Below are positions 58,870 to 64,000 of a stretch of 64,000 nucleotides of DNA, piece after piece. The position numbers were made by a program, and so were the translations under genes. The number at the start of each line of letters is the position of its first letter. Positions within the stretch are counted from its first letter, which is position 1. Under the pieces are notes generated by a model, which did not search any database, was not told where the DNA came from, and saw nothing but the letters and a program-made list of their open reading frames with translations. This stretch comes from Siphlonurus alternatus (lineage: Eukaryota > Arthropoda > Insecta > Ephemeroptera > Siphlonuridae). The stretch is from assembly GCA_949825025.1 (NCBI GenBank), contig OX463779.1, forward strand, positions 42,850,249 to 42,914,248, in the 5' to 3' direction.

Positions 58870-59191
58870 AATGGAGTATTGACCTCAATTTTTTTATTGC
58901 AGAAATGGATAGAGGGTGCAAAGTTATGCTCCCTGATTTTTTTCAGATTTTTTAGAGCCCGGGAACTATTTTTAAAAAATTATTGAAAGTTATTTTTGTG
59001 ACGTCACGAGACGCCGCTCCTTAAGAAAAAGATAGGACTTGCCGCCGCGTGACGTCACAAAAAGGACTTTCAATAATTTTTTAAAAATACTTCCCGGGCT
59101 CTAAAAATCTGAAAAAAATCAGGGTATATAGCATAACTTTGCACGCTCTATCCATTTCTGCAATAAAAAAAATTGAGGACAATACTCCATT
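58870..59191. mobile_element. Fold-back element, core family A (AATGGAGTA-ended, best preserved)
   Basis: Ends AATGGAGTATTGACCTCAAT / ATTGAGGACAATACTCCATT. Arms include TTGCAGAAATGGATAGAGGG, TTTTTAGAGCCCGGGAA, ATTGAAAGT and GTGACGTCACGAG; centre CCTTAAGAAAAAGATAGG as in 3842-4165. Confidence 0.82.
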
Positions 59192-59454
59192 GCCTACTCA
59201 TACCTAGCACAAAATGCGGTCAGAAAAGACCACAGTGTATACAACAATAAAAAAAAATACAGTTTTACGTAGGGGAAGAAGTTAAACCCTTAGGATGAAA
59301 GGAGTAAGGTGTTGTTGTTAACTTCAATAGACGTAAAAACTAATATGGATGCAAATGACCTTTTTGTAAAGCGAAGACAGTACTCCTCCGTTGTACCGTT
59401 ATTCTGTTTCTCGGTATTTTCACGCACTCTATATGGCATAAACAACTTTAATAT

Positions 59455-59590
59455 TCATAAATTTGGTACTCTTTTACCCCTATAATCTGCATCTCTTTAT
59501 ACTGTATAGCTGCAGTAAACCAGGCAGAAGCTAAATTTGTTTTCTCCCTAGAGTGTTTGCGGTTCCCCTAGCTTTCAACTAATCCAAATA
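59455..59590 (+). repeat. Dispersed repeat B, diverged copy
   Basis: GGTACTCTTTTACCCC, TAATCTGCATCTCTTTAT, TATAGCTGCAGTA, then AAATTTGTTTTCTCCC; same order as the copies at 13429 and 20340. Confidence 0.4.
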
Positions 59591-60389
59591 GTTTGCACCA
59601 CGAAGTTGTTGTCCTCAGTTCCCTCAGCTGTGGTGACACCCCTACTCCGGAAGGACATGTGAAAATGCATAATTTAAAGTTGGGAAGGTGCATGCGGGTA
59701 ATTAAATATTGCAAACAACTCGCACACTAATGATTTATGGGAGCCGAAAAAAAAAAAAAAAAGGTATGTTGTTTAAAAATGTTTACTAAAATTTTTATAA
59801 TTCAATATTGATATTGATTCGATAAATTTCCCGATATTGGTTGCTGTCAAGGTATTTCAGTACAATCCATCTGCCCACAAGTTTAATAATAATAATATCT
59901 GCTTGTGTATTTCAGTTGTCAAAATAAATTTATTTGTAGTCATGCATTATAGCTATTTTGATCTGTACTAATTTTAGTAAACGTGAATTAATAATTTCAT
60001 AATTTGAATAATTGAAATTACTAAAATGATATTATCACAATCTGGAAAATACAATAAATACAATATAACCATAGAAGTAAAAATAAAAAAAAAAAAAAAA
60101 CAGTTTTGCGTATAGGGGAAGAAGTTAAATACTTAAATACATCAACCTCATGATATTTTTGTAATTCAAGCGACAGTAATGCAAGACATTGATATACATT
60201 TTTTTTTTTTTTTTTTTGCTATATGTGGTGATAATTGAACACTACATCACTACATATTGATTGATTGAATGTGTTGATGAATTGACTTCAGGTGTAGTCA
60301 TTGCCCGAAAATGAACATCGTTTATCTTGATAGTGAGTTTAAATCTCATTCACTGAATTTAGATTTTAATCTTAGCACCTTGGTCCATT
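59591..60389. other. AT-rich intergenic DNA
   Basis: Nothing recognised; poly(A) and poly(T) runs near 59748, 60087 and 60201. Confidence 0.5.
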
Positions 60390-60487
60390 ACTTATTCACT
60401 ACGTTCACATGTTTAATACGGATCTGTTGACGACGGATAATGTTCGTCTTATGAGGCGTCGTTAACGTATTAAACACCGTCATGTGA
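60390..60487. mobile_element. MITE-like hairpin, copy 1
   Basis: GTTCACATGTTTAATACG on the left and CGTATTAAACACCGTCATGTGAC on the right. Inside are ACGGATAATGTTCGTCTTAT and CTCATAAG-type symmetry. Related to 61972-62075. Confidence 0.6.
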
Positions 60488-61812
60488 CACCATTGCAGGC
60501 TAAGATATTACATTTTCGGATCTCTGTTCTATATGTAATAATGATATGAATTATAAATCCAAGATCACCCGATCTCCATTGATTCCATGATTCAATTGTA
60601 TTTAAACAAATATTATAATTACGATATTCATAAATGCTCTTTGTAAGTTTATTTACAATTTTTTACTAAAATTATTAATATTAATAAAATGAAACAACAA
60701 AATTTAGCCTTTTTGTAACCAAATTTTAATAACATACCAATAAAAATGGAGATGGCTGGTCGAAATTTTATTATTTTCATGGCAGTATTGCTGGCCTGCG
60801 GCTGTTATGCGAGATTTATTAACTGAACCGAACTGATAGCCTGCAATATAGCCGTCCTTTCCATGCATCTCATAAATTTTCAATTTTTATTATGAATAAA
60901 AAAAAGAGATGTAATTTTCATTTTTTTTTTATCGCATCCGACGAAGAAAGAAAAGGAAATTGATTTAAATTTAGATTTAAATTTTCATTACTATTCTTTT
61001 GATGGTAAATATACAATCAACTTAATTCTAAATTACTTCTTCATTTACTTTTTTAATAACCTTTTTGTATATTATAATAAGAATAAGCTTTTCTTTTCTT
61101 TACATAGTTTTTCATTAATTTTTGATCTCTTTTAAAGAAAAAAAAATAACAGCAAAGTTTTCTTAATGCTTAAAGACACTTTGTCTGCGCGAACGAAATG
61201 TTCAAAGCTATTAAAAAAGATAGTCTTAAATATTATGTAGTTAGGTATCATGTAAGGATTTTCTTCACAAGTTATACTTCAACTAATATAAAATATCCAT
61301 CGGAAGTGCCATGATAATTTTCCTAGTTTTCTTGATTTTAAAGGTTTCTGAACTGGAACTTTTTATATAATTTTAAGTAAAAAAATTCAATTTTCAAAAA
61401 TTACAATATTATATTGTTATATTGGAAATATAAAAGAAATGCATATCCGGTGTAAGTTTTAAGTCAATCGAAGTGTAGGTATCTTATTAGAGAAGTTTCG
61501 GTGGTAAACATCCTCAACCTGTTGCTACAGTAGGGGGCGTGGGGGAGCGTGCCTTGCATCTTACTGGAGCAAAAAAGACGACTGAGGATCACAATATCGG
61601 ACAAAACATCAGCGGACGTGTTTTGTATGGAAAGTTTAAAGTGATGAGCGAAAAATGTAAACAAGATTGTACAGACAACAAATTTGACTGCAAATGGCCA
61701 AAGAAAATATTGTGTTGTATTTTCAAAAAAATGTTTCATATCTTCCATTTTTATGACAAAAAAGTGAAGATGTTATTATTATTTTTTTTTTTTAAATTTC
61801 AGTATTTCCCAT
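60488..61812. other. AT-rich intergenic DNA
   Basis: No gene recognised. A short mixed-composition frame pair at about 61464-61760 looks fortuitous. Confidence 0.45.
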
Positions 61813-61893
61813 ACAAATAAAAATGTCCGATCCGGCTATACTTACATTCTTGCACATAGTCAGGTCACATTTATATTTGAATTAAATGTACAA
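61813..61893. mobile_element. Mini-MITE related to 9770-9855
   Basis: ACAAATAAAAATGTCCGATC at the left and ATTTATATTTGAATTAAATG at the right; degenerate inverted ends of the same family. Confidence 0.45.
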
Positions 61894-61971
61894 TTAAACG
61901 AAGTCCTACACCACAAAAATATAATTGGAAAATTGAGACGTAATTTCGGATTTCAATTTGAAGCTACAGTC

Positions 61972-62075
61972 ACATATCGTGTTAAATTATACAGATCCGT
62001 TGACAATGCCTCATAAGAATAACATTATCCGTTATGAACGAATCAGTATTAAACATCAAGTGTGGTGTCATCCGT
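61972..62075. mobile_element. MITE-like hairpin, copy 2 (inverted relative to 60390)
   Basis: ACAGATCCGTTGAC, ATGCCTCATAAGAA, ACATTATCCGTTATGAACG and GTATTAAACATC match the complement of copy 1. Confidence 0.55.
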
Positions 62076-62127
62076 GTCATATGTATTAAATTGTAGAATC
62101 TCAGCCAAAATTAGACATCATAAATTC

Positions 62128-62442
62128 AATAGACAACCTGAATGAAAAATTTTATTGCCAGAAATGAATAAAGTGCATCAAATTATACTACTACGATTTT
62201 GTCCAGATTTTTCTGAGCCCTATGCAAGTATAATTGCTAAACAGTGAAGCAAAGTTCAGGCGCTTTATTATTTGGTTCAGGTTTCAAATCACGCCCCTCT
62301 TAAAGAAGAGATGCCTAATTGCTGCCTCTCTCTGTACTTTAAATAATTTAAAAAAAAATAGTTCCCGGGCTCTAAAAAATCTGAAAATAATAACCCTCTA
62401 TCCATTTCTACATTAAAAAAGTTACATGCAGATTGTCCAATC
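62128..62442. mobile_element. Fold-back element, core family A (diverged)
   Basis: Ends AATAGACAACCTG / CAGATTGTCCAATC; arms TTATTGCCAGAAATGAATAA and AATAGTTCCCGGGCTC, then CCCTCTATCCATTTCTAC. A half copy of the CCGGAAGT MITE follows at 62453-62474. Confidence 0.7.
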
Positions 62443-62474
62443 TAAAAATTTGCACTTCCGGCTACTTCCGGTGG

Positions 62475-63836
62475 TTTTATTTTGTTGGTACGCCTTCATA
62501 TTTTTTTTTAATTACAATACCAACTTTTTTTGCTCATTTAAAACTAAATGTTTCAATCTAAAAGTCTAACTTCCGGTAATCTGACATCCGGTTTGGAAAT
62601 TTATGACAATTTTACTATACGTTAACGTAGCACAGGTGTTCTTCCATACACATTACCTGTACTTTGCGGACTATGGAACTGGATCTAGTAGTAAATTTAT
62701 TCATGGAAACTTTATCTTAATTTAGAATAGCTTTACTAAAAGGCATGCGAGTTCAATCTTTAGTCTCAACGGTATTATGCAACAATTTTCCATCAAAAAT
62801 ATTTGCTGCATTAAACAGAACTTTAAAATTTAGGAGATATTTTAGCAAACACATTTTATCTTTAAAACTTTAACATTTTTTATTTTTTTAATTGCATCAA
62901 TTTTGTCTTATTTAGAATTCTGCAACCTTTAAGACGTTCATGAAAAATGCAGAGGTTTTAAAAAAACAAAAGAAATAAAAAACAAAAGAATTTCGAATTT
63001 CTTGTAAAGTCTCACTATCACATAAAAAAACACTTTAAATTTTATATTTAATTAAATTCGATCTTGCTTACCTTTCATATATAATATTTTATTCATCTAC
63101 TTCATTTTTTATTTATCAATTTTGTTTTGTTATTCGCATAAATTTAAATAGCATCAATATCAAAATTTATACATTTTGTAAGAAGAAGAAAAGAAAAGAA
63201 AAGTTTTATAACAACAAAAATCTGAAATTCAAAGCTATGATACACCTCCCTCGCTCCCTCCCACAACACACTAGAAACACGATCGATGTTTCATAAAATG
63301 CATCGAGTAGAGGTAACAAAAAATCAATATTATCACAGTGTTTCACGGATGAAAAAGTTTATAAAAAAAATTCATGTTTATATAATCCTACGCATTCGAT
63401 ATTCAATATAGTTTTTTTATATATAATATATAGTGTGTAGTATTTATAGTATTATTGAAAGTGAATTCTAAAAATATATGTATTAAAAAGTAAATATTCA
63501 TGGGAATTATTATAGAAACGAACCGTATCTTTACATTTCAGTTTTACGAAAATCCTAATTTCTTTTTAAAAAAATGGAGACGTAATCCTTTTTACATTTT
63601 AATTAAAAGAGATTTTATTAAATAAATTATCAACCTCTCTTGTCCATGATGAAAGAACAGTTAATACTTTTTAACATGCCTCTTCGTTAATTGATGTAAC
63701 TAGATTTTATTTTGAGTCAGGAAAGATTTTTACCACTGAAAAGGTTAAAACGATGAATCTTAGTTACTTATTTCCTGTAAACGAATCGAATGAAATGAAT
63801 TATAAAAAATCGAGAATGTTTTAAAACTTATGGTTT
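62475..63836. other. AT-rich intergenic DNA
   Basis: No gene recognised. Confidence 0.5.
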
Positions 63837-63961
63837 GAGCGAATTCAATCTTGCAGTTTTCTTACAACAGCTGCATTTCCGGTTTCAGTTCATAAGGCCA
63901 ATGTTAAACTTCTAACTCACAAAATTTTCACCTCAGTTTTCACAAAACTGATAAGACAGAT
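63837..63961 (+). repeat. Dispersed repeat C, copy 3
   Basis: GAGCGAATTCAATC, ACAACAGCTGCATTTCCGG, CATAAGGCCAATGTTAAAC, TTTTCACAAAACTGATAAGA. Confidence 0.65.
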
Positions 63962-64000
63962 TTGCTTCAAAATTTGTATGCCACCACCTATTGTTGGTGA

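Noticed and set aside
61464..61820. 93- and 94-codon overlapping frames on both strands
   Set aside because: No recognisable domain, no splice context, and the right end runs into a mini-MITE.

Overview
The window is AT-rich eukaryotic nuclear DNA, most likely from an insect (or a close arthropod relative) with a repeat-laden genome. Two protein-coding genes can be read with confidence. Both are split by introns with consensus GT..AG borders, and they lie head to head about 11 kb apart.

Left part (1-6900, minus strand): the ubiquinol-cytochrome c reductase Rieske iron-sulfur subunit (RFeSP/UQCRFS1 family). Four exons join in frame to give 219 residues plus one base: presequence, mature N-terminus, membrane anchor, and the first cluster box CTHLGC. 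The last exon, which should carry the second cluster box, is not seen and probably lies beyond the left edge. The introns carry fold-back elements, one nested inside another.

Middle (6900-24000, plus strand): after a CRE-containing presumed Rieske promoter and several GC-rich islands comes a BTB-zinc-finger transcription factor. Its four exons (from 17940; CDS 18014-23638) join into a 552-residue protein: N-terminal BTB, long Ser/Thr/Gln-rich linker with an AT-hook, two C2H2 fingers, and an alanine-rich tail. BTB and finger sequences match Chinmo (chronologically inappropriate morphogenesis), the insect juvenile-stage and neuronal temporal-identity factor.

23.6-35.8 kb: a low-complexity AT-rich stretch with almost none of the fold-back elements found elsewhere. 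It may hold a very long chinmo 3' UTR. It contains seed matches for let-7 and miR-125, the microRNAs that repress chinmo in flies, but not more than chance clearly allows.

Right part (35.8-64 kb): no recognisable protein gene. It is a graveyard of small non-autonomous elements: a tandem array of AAGCCGGTAT-ended hairpins, an 884-bp near-perfect palindrome, a family of ~320-bp fold-backs with a common core but different ends, long hairpins at 42.8 and 45.8 kb, and SINEs. The SINEs are the most interesting part: tRNA-derived heads and a 5S-rRNA-derived head are joined to the same central body. A GC-rich island at 49.75-49.93 kb ending in a good splice donor may be an exon of an unseen gene.

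Gene calls rest on hand translation and splice-phase checks. Repeat calls rest on visible inverted or direct matches; no database search was possible.
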